A stretch of DNA of 64,000 nucleotides from Ensifer adhaerens. Its GTDB lineage: Bacteria > Pseudomonadota > Alphaproteobacteria > Rhizobiales > Rhizobiaceae. The position numbers were made by a program, and so were the translations under genes. Below are positions 1-8,283 of this stretch, in pieces. Numbering within the stretch: position 1 is the first letter of the stretch; the number at the start of each line of letters is the position of its first letter. The notes under the pieces are model-generated. The model was not told the DNA's origin. It made no database searches and worked only from the letters and a program-made list of their open reading frames with translations. The stretch covers positions 100,837 to 164,836 of the forward strand of contig NZ_PNFP01000017.1 of assembly GCF_002940685.1 (NCBI RefSeq). Direction: 5' to 3'.

Positions 1-195
1 CTCCATCACCTTCTGCTGGTTGATCACGTCCTGGATCCGGGCGTTCTCGATGTCGAAGTTGACGTCGCCGAGCTTGGTCTCGGCCTTGGCAAACTGCTCC
101 AGCACGACACCGGATTGTTCGAGCTTGCCGCGCATCTGTTCGACCACGCTTTTCGTCTTCTCGATCTCCGCGTCAAAATTCTGAAGAGTCGCCAT
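1..195 (-). CDS. Hypothetical coiled-coil protein, N-terminal part only
   Basis: An ATG at 195 opens a frame that reads leftwards for 65 codons and runs off the window edge, so only the N-terminus is visible. The residues are strongly charged (Glu, Lys, Gln) with regularly spaced Leu, Val and Ile, as in a helical coiled coil. There is no signal peptide, membrane segment or cysteine. It lies 134 nt downstream of the cytochrome gene on the same strand and has its own promoter-like sequence, so it is probably transcribed separately. I do not recognise a family. Confidence 0.6.
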   Translation of the reverse strand, partial: MATLQNFDAEIEKTKSVVEQMRGKLEQSGVVLEQFAKAETKLGDVNFDIENARIQDVINQQKVME

Positions 196-265
196 GTCCT
201 GCCCCTCGGTCCACCGTGGCGAGATCCGCCACCCCGACTGAATTATTCAGCCTTCGATTGCAGTT

Positions 266-295
266 ATATAAAGGGTGTTTATCGAAAGAGAACAA
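266..295 (-). promoter_or_regulatory. Candidate sigma-70 promoter for the coiled-coil gene
   Basis: On the minus strand TTGTTC (290-295) and TTATAT (266-271) are separated by 18 nt, upstream of the ATG at 195. The segment is AT-rich compared with its GC-rich surroundings. This is a weak prediction from spacing and composition only. Confidence 0.35.
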
Positions 296-329
296 GCCTT
301 TCCCGGCAGCTTTTTGATCAGCCGCCCTT

Positions 330-716
330 CTATTTGGCCGCCGGCGGCGCCTTCAGATAGGCGATCACGTCGGCGATGTCCTGCGGCTTCTTGAGACCGG
401 CAAAAGCCATCTTGGTGGCACCGACCATTGCCTTGGGACTGAGCAGATACTCGCTGAGCGTCGCCTCGTCCCAGACATGGCCCTCCGCGCCAAAAGCCTT
501 CATCGCCTCGGAATAGTTGTAGTCCGCGACCGATGCGGCAGCCCGCCCGACAACGCCCATCAGGCTCGGGCCGACGCGGTTTGTCGGCTCGCTTGCGGTG
601 TGGCAGGCGGCGCATTTGCGAAAGACGGCAGCGCCCGCCGCAGCATCGCCACCGGCATGCGCGACCGTTGCACCCAGACAGAGCGACAGGAAAAGGCTGG
701 TGGCAAGGCGCGACAT
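330..716 (-). CDS. Periplasmic class I cytochrome c
   Basis: This is a 128-residue secreted c-type cytochrome, an electron carrier of the periplasm. The ATG at 716 starts an ordinary signal peptide (hydrophobic LATSLFLSLCLGATVA, cleavage after AHA). The haem site CAACH follows about ten residues into the mature protein. A VGPSL stretch and a later KMAF segment, with Met as likely sixth haem ligand, match cytochrome c2/c-550 proteins. The open frame extends upstream to 833, but those residues overlap tdk and would bury the signal peptide. It follows tdk on the same strand after 77 nt. The redox partner cannot be told from sequence. Confidence 0.85.
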   Translation of the reverse strand: MSRLATSLFLSLCLGATVAHAGGDAAAGAAVFRKCAACHTASEPTNRVGPSLMGVVGRAAASVADYNYSEAMKAFGAEGHVWDEATLSEYLLSPKAMVGATKMAFAGLKKPQDIADVIAYLKAPPAAK

Positions 717-793
717 CGAAGACCCCCGGCGTGTGTTACCGGCGCAGGATGGCATTGCGGACACTTCGCTTTCAAGCCGCCACGACGCCGCAC

Positions 794-1381
794 TCATTCG
801 CAGCGCATCAGGTCGTCCCAATGGCGCCGGCAATAGGAAACATATTTCTCGTTGCCGCCAACCTCGACCTGGGCGCCTTCACGCACGACCCTGCCCTCAC
901 CGTCCAGGCGCACGACCATCGTCGCCTTGCGGCCGCAATGGCAGATGGTGCGCACTTCGCGCAACTCGTCGGCAAGGGCGAGCAGCGCCATGGAACCCGG
1001 AAACAGCTTGCCCTGGAAATCCGTGCGCAGGCCGTAGGCCATGACCGGGACGCCGATCCGGTCGGCGACGCGGGCAAGCTGCCAGACCTGTCCCTCGTTG
1101 AGGAACTGCGCCTCGTCGACGAAGACGCAGGCGATCTCGCCCGAGCCGTCGACGTTCAGCTTGTCGATCAACGCATAGAGATCGTCGTCGCCATGAAACG
1201 GAATGGCGTCGGCACCAAGTCCGATGCGCGAAGAGATGCGGCCAACCCCTGCCCGGTCGTCATGGGCTGCGATCAGCATCACCACGCGCATGCCGCGCTC
1301 CTGGTAATTGTAGGAGGCCTGCAGGAGCATCGTGCTCTTGCCCGCATTCATCGTCGCATAGCTGAAATAGAGTTTGGCCAT
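794..1381 (-). CDS. tdk: Thymidine kinase
   Basis: Phosphorylates thymidine to dTMP with ATP in the salvage pathway (cytoplasm). The 195-residue protein has the usual length of bacterial type II thymidine kinases. It begins MAKLYFSYATMNAGKS, which contains the P-loop (NAGKS) right at the N-terminus. It also has the Walker B-like VFVDEAQFL segment with the catalytic Glu. The C-terminal zinc cysteines are in CHCGRKA and in the YCRRHW region. The ATG at 1381 is chosen because family members start directly before the P-loop strand; the frame is open 26 codons further upstream. The cytochrome gene follows on the same strand. Confidence 0.95.
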   Translation of the reverse strand: MAKLYFSYATMNAGKSTMLLQASYNYQERGMRVVMLIAAHDDRAGVGRISSRIGLGADAIPFHGDDDLYALIDKLNVDGSGEIACVFVDEAQFLNEGQVWQLARVADRIGVPVMAYGLRTDFQGKLFPGSMALLALADELREVRTICHCGRKATMVVRLDGEGRVVREGAQVEVGGNEKYVSYCRRHWDDLMRCE

Positions 1382-1533
1382 TGTCACCGCGTCCGGTTTT
1401 TTCCGTTTTCCGGGTAATGACGAGGCTTGGCCGCGAAGGCCAGAGTGCGTTTGCAGCACCCACAGATTTTCGCCGGACTAGACCATTTCGTGGACAATGC
1501 GACATTCAGCGTCGCATCGTGCACCCCGCCAGC

Positions 1534-1548
1534 GTATTGACGCAATAC
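1534..1548. promoter_or_regulatory. Palindrome upstream of choX, possible operator
   Basis: GTATTG-ACG-CAATAC is a perfect 6-bp inverted repeat about 85 bp upstream of the choX start, in the 250-bp gap between tdk and choX. Its size fits a dimeric repressor or activator site. No regulator gene is adjacent, so the assignment to choline control is only a guess. Confidence 0.3.
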
Positions 1549-1631
1549 ACTTCCTTCGACATCAAAGCGCTTGAATTCGCTACCCAATGGTGTTTGGCTA
1601 AAACAATAATAGAGGCAGGGGAACGACAACG

Positions 1632-2588
1632 ATGAAAAAAGGACTCTCTCTCAAACTGATGCTGGCAGGCGCCGTCTCGCTCCTCGCCATGTCGGCCGGG
1701 CAGGCTGCAGCTGCCGAGCCGGAAAGCTGTGGCACCGTCCGCTTCTCCGACGTCGGATGGACGGACATCACTGCAACCACCGCGACGATCTCGACCGTTC
1801 TGAAGGGCCTCGGCTACCAGACCGACATCAAGGTGCTCTCGGTTCCGGTCACCTACACCTCGCTCAAGAACAAGGACATCGACGTCTTCCTCGGCAACTG
1901 GATGCCGACCCAGGAAAACGATGTTCGTCCCTTCCTCGACGACAAGTCGGTCGAATCCTTCGGACCGAACCTGGTGGGCGCCAAGTACACGCTCGCGACC
2001 AACGCCAAGGGCGCGGAGCTCGGCATCAAGGACTTCAAGGACATCGCCACCAAGAAGGACGCGCTTGAAGGCAAGATCTACGGCATCGAGCCCGGCAATG
2101 ACGGCAACCGCCTGATCATCGACATGGTCGACAAGGACACCTTCGGCCTCAAGGGCTTCGAGGTGGTCGAGTCCTCCGAACAGGGCATGCTCGCGCAGGT
2201 CTCCCGCGCCGAGAAGGACGGTTCGCCGATCGTCTTCCTCGGTTGGGAACCGCATCCGATGAACGCCAATTTCAAGCTCACCTATCTTGCGGGCGGCGAC
2301 GACATCTTCGGCGCCAATTTCGGCGGCGCGGAAGTCTTCACCAACGTGCGCGCCGGCTACACCACCGAATGCCCGAACGTCGGCAAGCTGCTCACCAATC
2401 TGAAGTTCTCGCTGCAGATGGAAAACGAGATCATGGGCAAGATCCTCAACGACGGGCAGGAGCCGGACAAGGCCGCCGAGGAATGGCTGAAGGCCAACCC
2501 GACCGCCGTCGATCCGTGGCTTGCCGGTGTGACCGCCAAGGATGGCGGCGATGGCCTTGCCGCGGTCAAGGCCGCGCTCGGCCTCTGA
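1632..2588 (+). CDS. choX: Choline-binding periplasmic protein of the Cho ABC transporter
   Basis: Substrate-binding protein (318 aa) delivering choline to the ChoWV importer. It has a signal peptide cleaved near residue 28 (GQAAAA). The residues known to build the choline pocket in Sinorhizobium ChoX are all present at the same precursor numbers: Trp43, Asp45, Trp90, Tyr119, Asn156 and Trp205. That argues for choline rather than a general betaine/proline binder. A GGGGAA Shine-Dalgarno lies about 8 nt before the ATG. It is the first gene of choX-choW-choV and is followed by a hairpin that would make it the most abundant product of the operon. Confidence 0.95.
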   Translation: MKKGLSLKLMLAGAVSLLAMSAGQAAAAEPESCGTVRFSDVGWTDITATTATISTVLKGLGYQTDIKVLSVPVTYTSLKNKDIDVFLGNWMPTQENDVRPFLDDKSVESFGPNLVGAKYTLATNAKGAELGIKDFKDIATKKDALEGKIYGIEPGNDGNRLIIDMVDKDTFGLKGFEVVESSEQGMLAQVSRAEKDGSPIVFLGWEPHPMNANFKLTYLAGGDDIFGANFGGAEVFTNVRAGYTTECPNVGKLLTNLKFSLQMENEIMGKILNDGQEPDKAAEEWLKANPTAVDPWLAGVTAKDGGDGLAAVKAALGL

Positions 2589-2596
2589 TCGGCATC

Positions 2597-2623
2597 AAGG
2601 CGGGGAATGACCCCGCCTTTTTT
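2597..2623 (+). terminator. Terminator-like hairpin between choX and choW
   Basis: AAGGCGGGG (2597-2605), loop AATGA, CCCCGCCTT (2611-2619), followed by more T residues. A nine-pair GC-rich stem running into a T tract is a textbook intrinsic terminator. Here it begins 9 nt after the choX stop and precedes the permease gene of the same transporter. Partial termination would set the excess of binding protein over membrane parts; the stem could also protect choX mRNA. Confidence 0.75.
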
Positions 2624-2671
2624 CACCGCGTCATGCGCTCCTTTTTTGACCTGACGAGACGGATTACCTTC

Positions 2672-3517
2672 GTGGAATATCTGACCGACAACCGCATCCC
2701 TATCGGGGGCTGGGCCAAGGCGTTCGTCGACTGGCTGACGACGAATTTCGAGTTCTTCTTCGACCAGCTCGCCCTCTTCCTGCAGGCGGTCGCCAACGCC
2801 CTGCTCTGGGTGCTCTATGCACCGCACCCGCTAATCGTCGTTGCAGTCATCACCGGGCTGACGTGGTGGTTCCGCCGCTCGATCGGCGTGACGCTGTTCA
2901 CGTTCCTCGGCCTGCTCCTGATCATCAATCAGGGCTACTGGAAGGAAACGACGGAAACGCTGGCTCTGGTGCTCGCCGCCACGGCTGTCAGCATGGCCGT
3001 CGGCGTTCCGCTCGGGATCGCTGCCGCCCGACGCCCCTGGGTCTATGCCGTCATGCGGCCAATCCTCGACCTGATGCAGACGATCCCGACCTTCGTCTAC
3101 CTGATCCCGGCGCTGATCCTCTTCGGCCTCGGCATGGTGCCTGGCCTCATCGCCACGGTCATTTTCGCGATTCCGGCGCCGATCCGCCTCACCCGCCTCG
3201 GCATCATCTCAACCCCGCCGTCACTGGTCGAAGCCGCACAGGCCTTCGGCGCCACGCCCGGCCAGGTGCTGCGCAAGGTGGAACTGCCCTTTGCCATGCC
3301 GCAGATCATGGCCGGTCTCACCCAGACGATCATGCTGTCCTTGTCGATGGTGGTCATCGCCGCCCTCGTCGGGGCCAGCGGCCTTGGCGTTCCGGTCGTG
3401 AGAGCCCTGAACACCGTCAACATCGCCAAGGGCTTTGAAGCGGGCCTGTGCATCGTCATCCTGGCGATTATTCTCGACCGCCTTTTCCGCTCGTCCGACG
3501 AAGGAGAAGGTGCATGA
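2672..3517 (+). CDS. choW: Choline ABC transporter permease
   Basis: Inner-membrane permease (281 aa) of the choline importer, ProW/OpuAB family. It has several hydrophobic segments and the binding-protein-dependent permease EAA loop (EAAQAFGATPGQVLRKVELP, about residues 190-210), which docks onto the ATPase. I prefer the GTG at 2672: it gives the family length and starts VEYLTDNRIP. An ATG at 2633 would lie only about ten bases after the hairpin, without a ribosome binding site. The stop overlaps the choV start by four bases (ATGA), indicating translational coupling. Confidence 0.88.
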   Translation: MEYLTDNRIPIGGWAKAFVDWLTTNFEFFFDQLALFLQAVANALLWVLYAPHPLIVVAVITGLTWWFRRSIGVTLFTFLGLLLIINQGYWKETTETLALVLAATAVSMAVGVPLGIAAARRPWVYAVMRPILDLMQTIPTFVYLIPALILFGLGMVPGLIATVIFAIPAPIRLTRLGIISTPPSLVEAAQAFGATPGQVLRKVELPFAMPQIMAGLTQTIMLSLSMVVIAALVGASGLGVPVVRALNTVNIAKGFEAGLCIVILAIILDRLFRSSDEGEGA

Positions 3518-4563
3518 CCAACGCCGTCGTTTTCAAGAATGTCGACATCATCTTCGGCAACAACCCGCAAGTTGCGCTGCAGATGGTCGACCAGGGCAGG
3601 ACCCGCGACGAGATCGGCGCTGAAACCGGGCTCGTGCTCGGTGTCGCCGGCGCCTCGCTCGAAATCACCGAGGGCGAGATCCTCGTGCTGATGGGGCTTT
3701 CGGGCTCCGGCAAGTCGACGCTGCTTCGCGCCGTCAACGGCCTTGCGCCTGTCGTGCGCGGTGAGGTCGAGGTCAAGACCGCAAACGGGGCGCTCAATCC
3801 CTATCGCACCAATGCCAAGTCGCTGCGCGACTTCCGCATGCACACGGTCTCGATGGTGTTCCAGCAGTTCGCGCTGCTTCCGTGGCGCACCGTTGCCGAC
3901 AATGTCGGCTTCGGGCTCGAGCTTGCCGGCATGCCGGACGCGGAGCGCAAGGCGCGCGTCGGCGAGCAGCTCGAACTCGTCAATCTGTCGAAATGGGCCG
4001 GACGCAAGGTCAATGAGCTCTCCGGCGGCATGCAGCAGCGCGTCGGGCTTGCCCGCGCCTTTGCGACAGGCGCGCCGATCCTGCTGATGGACGAGCCGTT
4101 CTCTGCACTCGACCCGCTGATTCGCACCCGTCTGCAGGACGAACTGCTCGAATTCCAGCGGCGGCTGAAGAAGACGATCATCTTCGTAAGCCATGATCTC
4201 GACGAGGCGTTCCGCATCGGCAACCGCATCGCCATCATGGAGGGCGGGCGCATCATCCAGTGCGGCACGCCGCAGGATATCGTCAAGAATCCGGCCAACC
4301 AGTATGTCGCCGATTTCGTCCAGCACATGAACCCGATCACCATGCTGACGGCGAAAGACGTGATGCAGACCGGCGTCCAGCGCGGGGTGACGGTTGCAGG
4401 CGTGACGGCCACCGCCAAGCCGACGACACCGCTGGTCGATATTCTCGACGCCATGTCGCGCCAGCCGGGCAGCATCGGGGTCGTCGACAACGGTTCCGTC
4501 GTCGGCACCATCGATGCTCAGGATATCGTGCAAGGGTTGACGCGCCACCGTAACAAAAGTTGA
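3514..4563 (+). CDS. choV: Choline ABC transporter ATP-binding protein
   Basis: ATPase subunit (349 aa) powering choline uptake, ProV/OpuAA type. Walker A is GLSGSGKST (61-69), followed by the signature LSGGMQQR (about 169), Walker B LLMDEP (about 190) and the switch His in SHDLDEA (about 226). The C-terminal third after NPITMLTAKDV resembles a short CBS-type domain, which in OpuA/ProV proteins senses ionic strength. The ribosome site AAGGAGAAGG lies just before the ATG. This is the last gene of the operon and is closed by a strong terminator. Confidence 0.93.
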   Translation: MTNAVVFKNVDIIFGNNPQVALQMVDQGRTRDEIGAETGLVLGVAGASLEITEGEILVLMGLSGSGKSTLLRAVNGLAPVVRGEVEVKTANGALNPYRTNAKSLRDFRMHTVSMVFQQFALLPWRTVADNVGFGLELAGMPDAERKARVGEQLELVNLSKWAGRKVNELSGGMQQRVGLARAFATGAPILLMDEPFSALDPLIRTRLQDELLEFQRRLKKTIIFVSHDLDEAFRIGNRIAIMEGGRIIQCGTPQDIVKNPANQYVADFVQHMNPITMLTAKDVMQTGVQRGVTVAGVTATAKPTTPLVDILDAMSRQPGSIGVVDNGSVVGTIDAQDIVQGLTRHRNKS

Positions 4564-4585
4564 CGACGCCGCTCAACAAGCCAAT

Positions 4586-4615
4586 AAAAGCCCGGAGACC
4601 GCTCCGGGCTTTTTT
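4586..4615 (+). terminator. Rho-independent terminator after choV
   Basis: AAAAGCCCGGAG (4586-4597), loop ACCG, CTCCGGGCTTTT, then more T. A perfect 12-pair stem with a T tract, 22 nt after the choV stop. Confidence 0.9.
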
Positions 4616-4657
4616 CATTGCGGAGTGGTGATAGCATGGCAGAGAGGTTTCAAGGAC

Positions 4658-5401
4658 ATGAGCGACAAACCGAGCGTACTGCGCGACACCGATGACGAGG
4701 CTCGCACGCTCGCCCGCACGCTTCTGCGCGGCGCCCGCAGCGCTTCGCTTGCCGCAATCGAGCCGGAGAGCGGCGGCTTTCCCTTCGTCAGCCGCGTGCT
4801 CGTCGGCATGGATGTCGACGGAGTTCCAGTCATCCTGATCTCAAAGCTGTCGACCCACACCCAGGCGCTGCTTGCCGACGTCAGGGCCTCGCTTCTGGCC
4901 GGCGAACCCGGCAAGGGCGATCCGCTCGCCCATCCCCGCCTCACGGTACAGTGCACCGCCGAACAGGTGGAGCGCGACAGCGAAGCACATGTTCGCATCC
5001 GCGAGCGATTCGTTCGCCGCCACCCCAAGTCGAAGCTCTATGTCGATTTTCCCGATTTCGGCTTCTTCCGGCTGACGCCGCTGCGTGCCAGCCTCAACGG
5101 CGGCTTCGGCCGCGCCTACGTCTTGACCGCCGAAGACCTTCTGATCGACACGCCCGCCATCGCTTCGCTCGCCGCGTTGGAGGCGAACGCGATCGATCAC
5201 ATGAATGCGGATCATTCTGACGCAGTTCAGCGCTATGCGGTGAAGCTTTGCAAGGCACCGGAAGGCAATTGGAAAGTCGTGGGTCTCGACGCCGCGGGGC
5301 TCGATCTTGCAGATGGCGATCAGCTAAAACGCCTTGAGTTCCCGACACCTATCGACGATAGTTCCAATTTACGGGCAATTTTGCGTGAACTTAACGGTTA
5401 A
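4658..5401 (+). CDS. HugZ-family haem utilisation protein (split-barrel flavin/haem fold)
   Basis: A 247-residue protein with an N-terminal pyridoxamine-phosphate-oxidase-like split barrel (about residues 15-150, starting near ARTLLRGARSASLAAIE) and a C-terminal DUF2470 domain. The latter carries the family hallmark NAIDHMNADHSDAV. Proteins of this architecture (HugZ/HutZ) bind haem and help release its iron, so a cytoplasmic haem-handling role is likely; none of this is shown by the sequence alone. The ATG at 4658 follows GAGAGG and AAGGA. An upstream in-frame start at 4625 lies at the choV terminator and is unlikely. No haem importer is adjacent. Confidence 0.8.
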   Translation: MSDKPSVLRDTDDEARTLARTLLRGARSASLAAIEPESGGFPFVSRVLVGMDVDGVPVILISKLSTHTQALLADVRASLLAGEPGKGDPLAHPRLTVQCTAEQVERDSEAHVRIRERFVRRHPKSKLYVDFPDFGFFRLTPLRASLNGGFGRAYVLTAEDLLIDTPAIASLAALEANAIDHMNADHSDAVQRYAVKLCKAPEGNWKVVGLDAAGLDLADGDQLKRLEFPTPIDDSSNLRAILRELNG

Positions 5402-5448
5402 TCGCTGGAGAGCTACCCCCATTTCTTGCAGTAGGTGGTTGCCCTTTT

Positions 5449-5464
5449 ATGCATCACGACTAAT
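5449..5464 (-). promoter_or_regulatory. NolR box in the nolR promoter
   Basis: Read on the minus strand the site is ATTAG-TCGTGATGC-AT. It fits the published NolR consensus (A/T)TTAG-N9-A(T/A) exactly. It lies 45-60 bp before the nolR start, where bound NolR would block transcription, so autorepression is the simple reading. Confidence 0.75.
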
Positions 5465-5508
5465 TATCTTGCTTCGTCAACCATAACTACGTGTGATGTA
5501 ATTTTCGC

Positions 5509-5865
5509 ATGGAGCACGCAATGCAGCCACTTTCGCCTGAAAAACACGATGAAGCCGAGGTAGCAGCCGGTTTCCTCTCGGCCATGGCAAATCCTAAGCG
5601 CCTCCTCATCCTCGATTCCCTCGTCAAGGAAGAGATGGCAGTCGGCGCATTGGCCAACAAGGTTGGGCTGAGCCAGTCGGCTCTCTCCCAGCATCTTTCC
5701 AAGCTCCGTGCACAGAATCTCGTCAGCACCCGTCGCGATGCGCAGACGATTTACTATTCGAGCTCATCCGACGCGGTCATGCGGATTCTAGGCACGCTCA
5801 ACCAGATCTACGGTGACGATCAGAACGCCACCGCAGAAAAGACTTCGGTCCGCAAATCGGCCTGA
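5509..5865 (+). CDS. nolR: NolR, ArsR-family repressor of nodulation genes
   Basis: A small winged-helix DNA-binding protein (118 aa) that in Sinorhizobium represses nod genes and affects symbiosis and quorum-related functions. The core from AAGFLSAMANPKRLLILDSL through LSQSALSQHLSKLR (recognition helix) to TIYYSSSSDAV is NolR rather than a metal-sensing ArsR. It lacks the CxC metal site. Two starts are possible: ATG 5509 or ATG 5521. GGAG at 5511-5514 is ideally placed for the latter, which would give 114 residues. The gene stands alone, preceded by a NolR box. Its presence points to the Sinorhizobium/Ensifer group. Confidence 0.92.
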   Translation: MEHAMQPLSPEKHDEAEVAAGFLSAMANPKRLLILDSLVKEEMAVGALANKVGLSQSALSQHLSKLRAQNLVSTRRDAQTIYYSSSSDAVMRILGTLNQIYGDDQNATAEKTSVRKSA

Positions 5866-5897
5866 TATTCGGTCCGCATCCGCGGACCCGTTCGAAC

Positions 5898-5925
5898 AGC
5901 CCCACACGAGAAATCGCGCGGGGCT
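5898..5925 (+). terminator. Weak hairpin after nolR
   Basis: AGCCCC (5898-5903) pairs with GGGGCT (5920-5925), followed by TATTCTTT. It may end nolR transcription, but the stem is short and the T run is interrupted. Confidence 0.4.
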
Positions 5926-6052
5926 TATTCTTTGCCGGATCTCTCCCCAAAATGCGTGACGAATGCCGGCGCTCGCCGGCATTTACCGGGCCTTGAGACT
6001 TCCGGGGCACCATGCGCCGCGACAGGATCAACCGGAAAGCGGACATCGGGAT

Positions 6053-7090
6053 ATGCGTGACAAGGTCCGCTGGGGCATCGCCGGAACCGGCACGATTGCA
6101 AGCAGCTTTGCCGCCGACATTCGCTTCGCTGCCAATGCGGAGCTTGTCGCCGTTTCCTCCCGCAGCGCCGAGACCGCCAGCATCTTCGCAGCGCGTTTCG
6201 GCGGTATCCGCAGCTATCAGGGCATCGAGGCGCTGGCCGACGCCAGCGATATCGACGCGATCTACATCGCGTCACCCAATGCGCTTCACCGGGAGCACGC
6301 CGAACGCGTCCTGGCCGCCGGCAAGGCCGTGCTGGTCGAAAAGCCGCTGACGACGACATCGACCGATGCGCGCGCGCTCGCAACTGCGGCTGCCGTCAGC
6401 GGCGCCTTTGCCATGGAAGCGCTGTGGACCTGTTTCCTCCCGGCGATATCGAGTGTTCGCGCGCTACTGGCTGCCGGAACGATCGGCACGATCGGCCGTG
6501 TCCGGGCGGAACTTGCCTATGAAAAACCGTTCGACGCCGGCAGCCGTTTCTTCGATCCGGCGCTTGGCGGCGGATCGCTGCTCGACCTCGGCATCTATCC
6601 GATCGCGCTTTGCCTCAATCTCTTCGGCCAGCCTCAGTCCGTCGATGGCGGGTGGAAGAGCGCGCCGACCGGTGTCGATCGCTCGGCGGAGATCAAGCTC
6701 GCCTATGACGGCTTTGACGCTGAGCTTGGCTGTGGCTTCGACCGGGACGGACACAATCGCTTCGTCGTCGAGGGTGAGGGTGGCACGCTGGTCATCGACG
6801 CGCCGTTTCTGAAGGCAAACCGCCTGTTCATTTCCACCGGGGGGCCGACGCGCAGGCTGCTCGCTTCGAATGGAAAGACGGCCTGCCGGCTGGCCCGGCA
6901 CGTCCCCCTGCCCGGCCTCACCCGCCACGACCATGGTTTTCCCGGCAACGGCCTGCAATTCGAAATCGAGGCGGCGAGCGCGGCCATTCTCAAGGGCCAC
7001 GTCGAGCATCCGTTGATGCCGCTGTCAACGAGCACAAAGGCCCTGGAGATCATCGAGACGATCCGCGCAAAGGCGCCGGCGGCAGGCTAA
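6053..7090 (+). CDS. Gfo/Idh/MocA-family NAD(P)-dependent dehydrogenase
   Basis: A cytoplasmic sugar or cyclitol dehydrogenase-type protein of 345 residues. The N-terminal Rossmann motif is GIAGTGTIA (about residues 8-16). The family EKP motif (LVEKPL, about 94) carries the catalytic-region lysine. The C-terminal domain has GGGSLLDLGIYPI, with the conserved aspartate. The start at 6053 is the last Met before the Rossmann strand. It converges with a second Gfo/Idh/MocA gene whose stop is only 44 nt away. Substrate unknown: dihydrodiol/xylose dehydrogenase-like members share this GGG-LLD-GIYP pattern. Confidence 0.8.
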   Translation: MRDKVRWGIAGTGTIASSFAADIRFAANAELVAVSSRSAETASIFAARFGGIRSYQGIEALADASDIDAIYIASPNALHREHAERVLAAGKAVLVEKPLTTTSTDARALATAAAVSGAFAMEALWTCFLPAISSVRALLAAGTIGTIGRVRAELAYEKPFDAGSRFFDPALGGGSLLDLGIYPIALCLNLFGQPQSVDGGWKSAPTGVDRSAEIKLAYDGFDAELGCGFDRDGHNRFVVEGEGGTLVIDAPFLKANRLFISTGGPTRRLLASNGKTACRLARHVPLPGLTRHDHGFPGNGLQFEIEAASAAILKGHVEHPLMPLSTSTKALEIIETIRAKAPAAG

Positions 7091-7134
7091 CCCTGCCCTG
7101 AAACAGAGGCGGGAAACGTTCCCGGCTGGGTGTT

Positions 7135-8271
7135 TCAGAGATCGAGCGGACGGTACTCCCGCCAGCCGCTGTTGAGCGCCAACACGATCTCGGTCAGATG
7201 CCTTGCGGTAGCGCCGGAGAAGAACGGCGCCTGCCCCTCGGCGATCGCCTGCGCCTGCACGGCAATGCCGCGCACGAAATCGATCTGCGACGGGAAGGCC
7301 GGAAGCGCACTTGCGGACGGTGCCGACGGATAACGCACCCTCGTTCCCGGATAGAGCCGAACCGGAAGCTTGCGGCCGAGTTTCCACTCCAGCCAGTCGA
7401 GCCCGCGGTGAAGGAGCGGCCGCTTCGCCCCGAACGTCTCCACATGGATCGGCGAACGATTGTCCCAGAGATCGCGGACGGAGATGATGCCCTTGTCGCC
7501 GATGATGGTCAGCGAGCGGTCGCGCGGCGCCGCAAGCCCACAGGTGACCCGCGCCGTCACCCCGGCGCGGAACGTCAGGCAACCCACGGAAAAATCGGGT
7601 CCGAGCGCCAGCGTTTCGGTGCCCGGTCCCTTATCCGGAAAGGTCAGCGCCGAAACCGCACTGACCTCGGTGACCGGACCGAAGAGCGAGACGAGCCAGC
7701 TTGCCGCATAGCCCGCATGTTCGAGCGTGCAGCCGACCTCGAACTCGTGCACGCCGGGCCAGCGGGCGCCCGAGCGGCTGCGCCAGGCCCGCCAATTGGC
7801 CTTGAACACCGGCCCATCTTCCATTTCCGCATAGACGAGCCGCGGCGTGCCGATGGCGCCGTCCTTAAGCAGGCTGGCACAAAGCGCCTGCGCATCGCCA
7901 AGGCCGTTGGCCGGAGCGCCCGCAAGCACCAGCCCCTTGGCCTTTGCCAGCGCGACGAGTTCGCTCGCCTCTTCGACCGTCATCGCCAGGGGTTTTTCGC
8001 AATAGACATGCTTGCCGGCCGAAAGTGCCATGCAATTTACGGTATAGTGGCTCTCCGGCGTCGTCAGATTGACGACGATCGACACGGCCGGATCGGCAAG
8101 CACGGCGTCGAGCGAGGCATAGGGCGAAACCTTCCAGTAGCGCGCGAAGGCGTCGAGACGTTCGGCGTCGCGGTCCCAAACGCCGACAAGCCGCAGCTCC
8201 GGATGGTTGGCAAGCGTCGTCATGTAGTAGTCGGCGACGAAGCCGGTTCCGACAAAGGCAATCCCGGTCAC
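7135..8271 (-). CDS. Gfo/Idh/MocA-family dehydrogenase linked to a GH9 glycosidase
   Basis: A 378-residue oxidoreductase with the Rossmann motif FVGTGFVA (about 5-12) and CEKPLAM (about 95). The substrate domain includes GVHEFEVGCTLEHAGY in place of the usual GG-H/D motif. It differs clearly from the neighbouring gene at 6053. It begins 12 nt after the stop of the GH9 gene on the same strand, so the two are almost certainly co-transcribed. This suggests that it acts on a sugar released by that enzyme, which is inference only. Confidence 0.78.
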   Translation of the reverse strand: MTGIAFVGTGFVADYYMTTLANHPELRLVGVWDRDAERLDAFARYWKVSPYASLDAVLADPAVSIVVNLTTPESHYTVNCMALSAGKHVYCEKPLAMTVEEASELVALAKAKGLVLAGAPANGLGDAQALCASLLKDGAIGTPRLVYAEMEDGPVFKANWRAWRSRSGARWPGVHEFEVGCTLEHAGYAASWLVSLFGPVTEVSAVSALTFPDKGPGTETLALGPDFSVGCLTFRAGVTARVTCGLAAPRDRSLTIIGDKGIISVRDLWDNRSPIHVETFGAKRPLLHRGLDWLEWKLGRKLPVRLYPGTRVRYPSAPSASALPAFPSQIDFVRGIAVQAQAIAEGQAPFFSGATARHLTEIVLALNSGWREYRPLDL

Positions 8272-8283
8272 GCTTTCAGTCTC

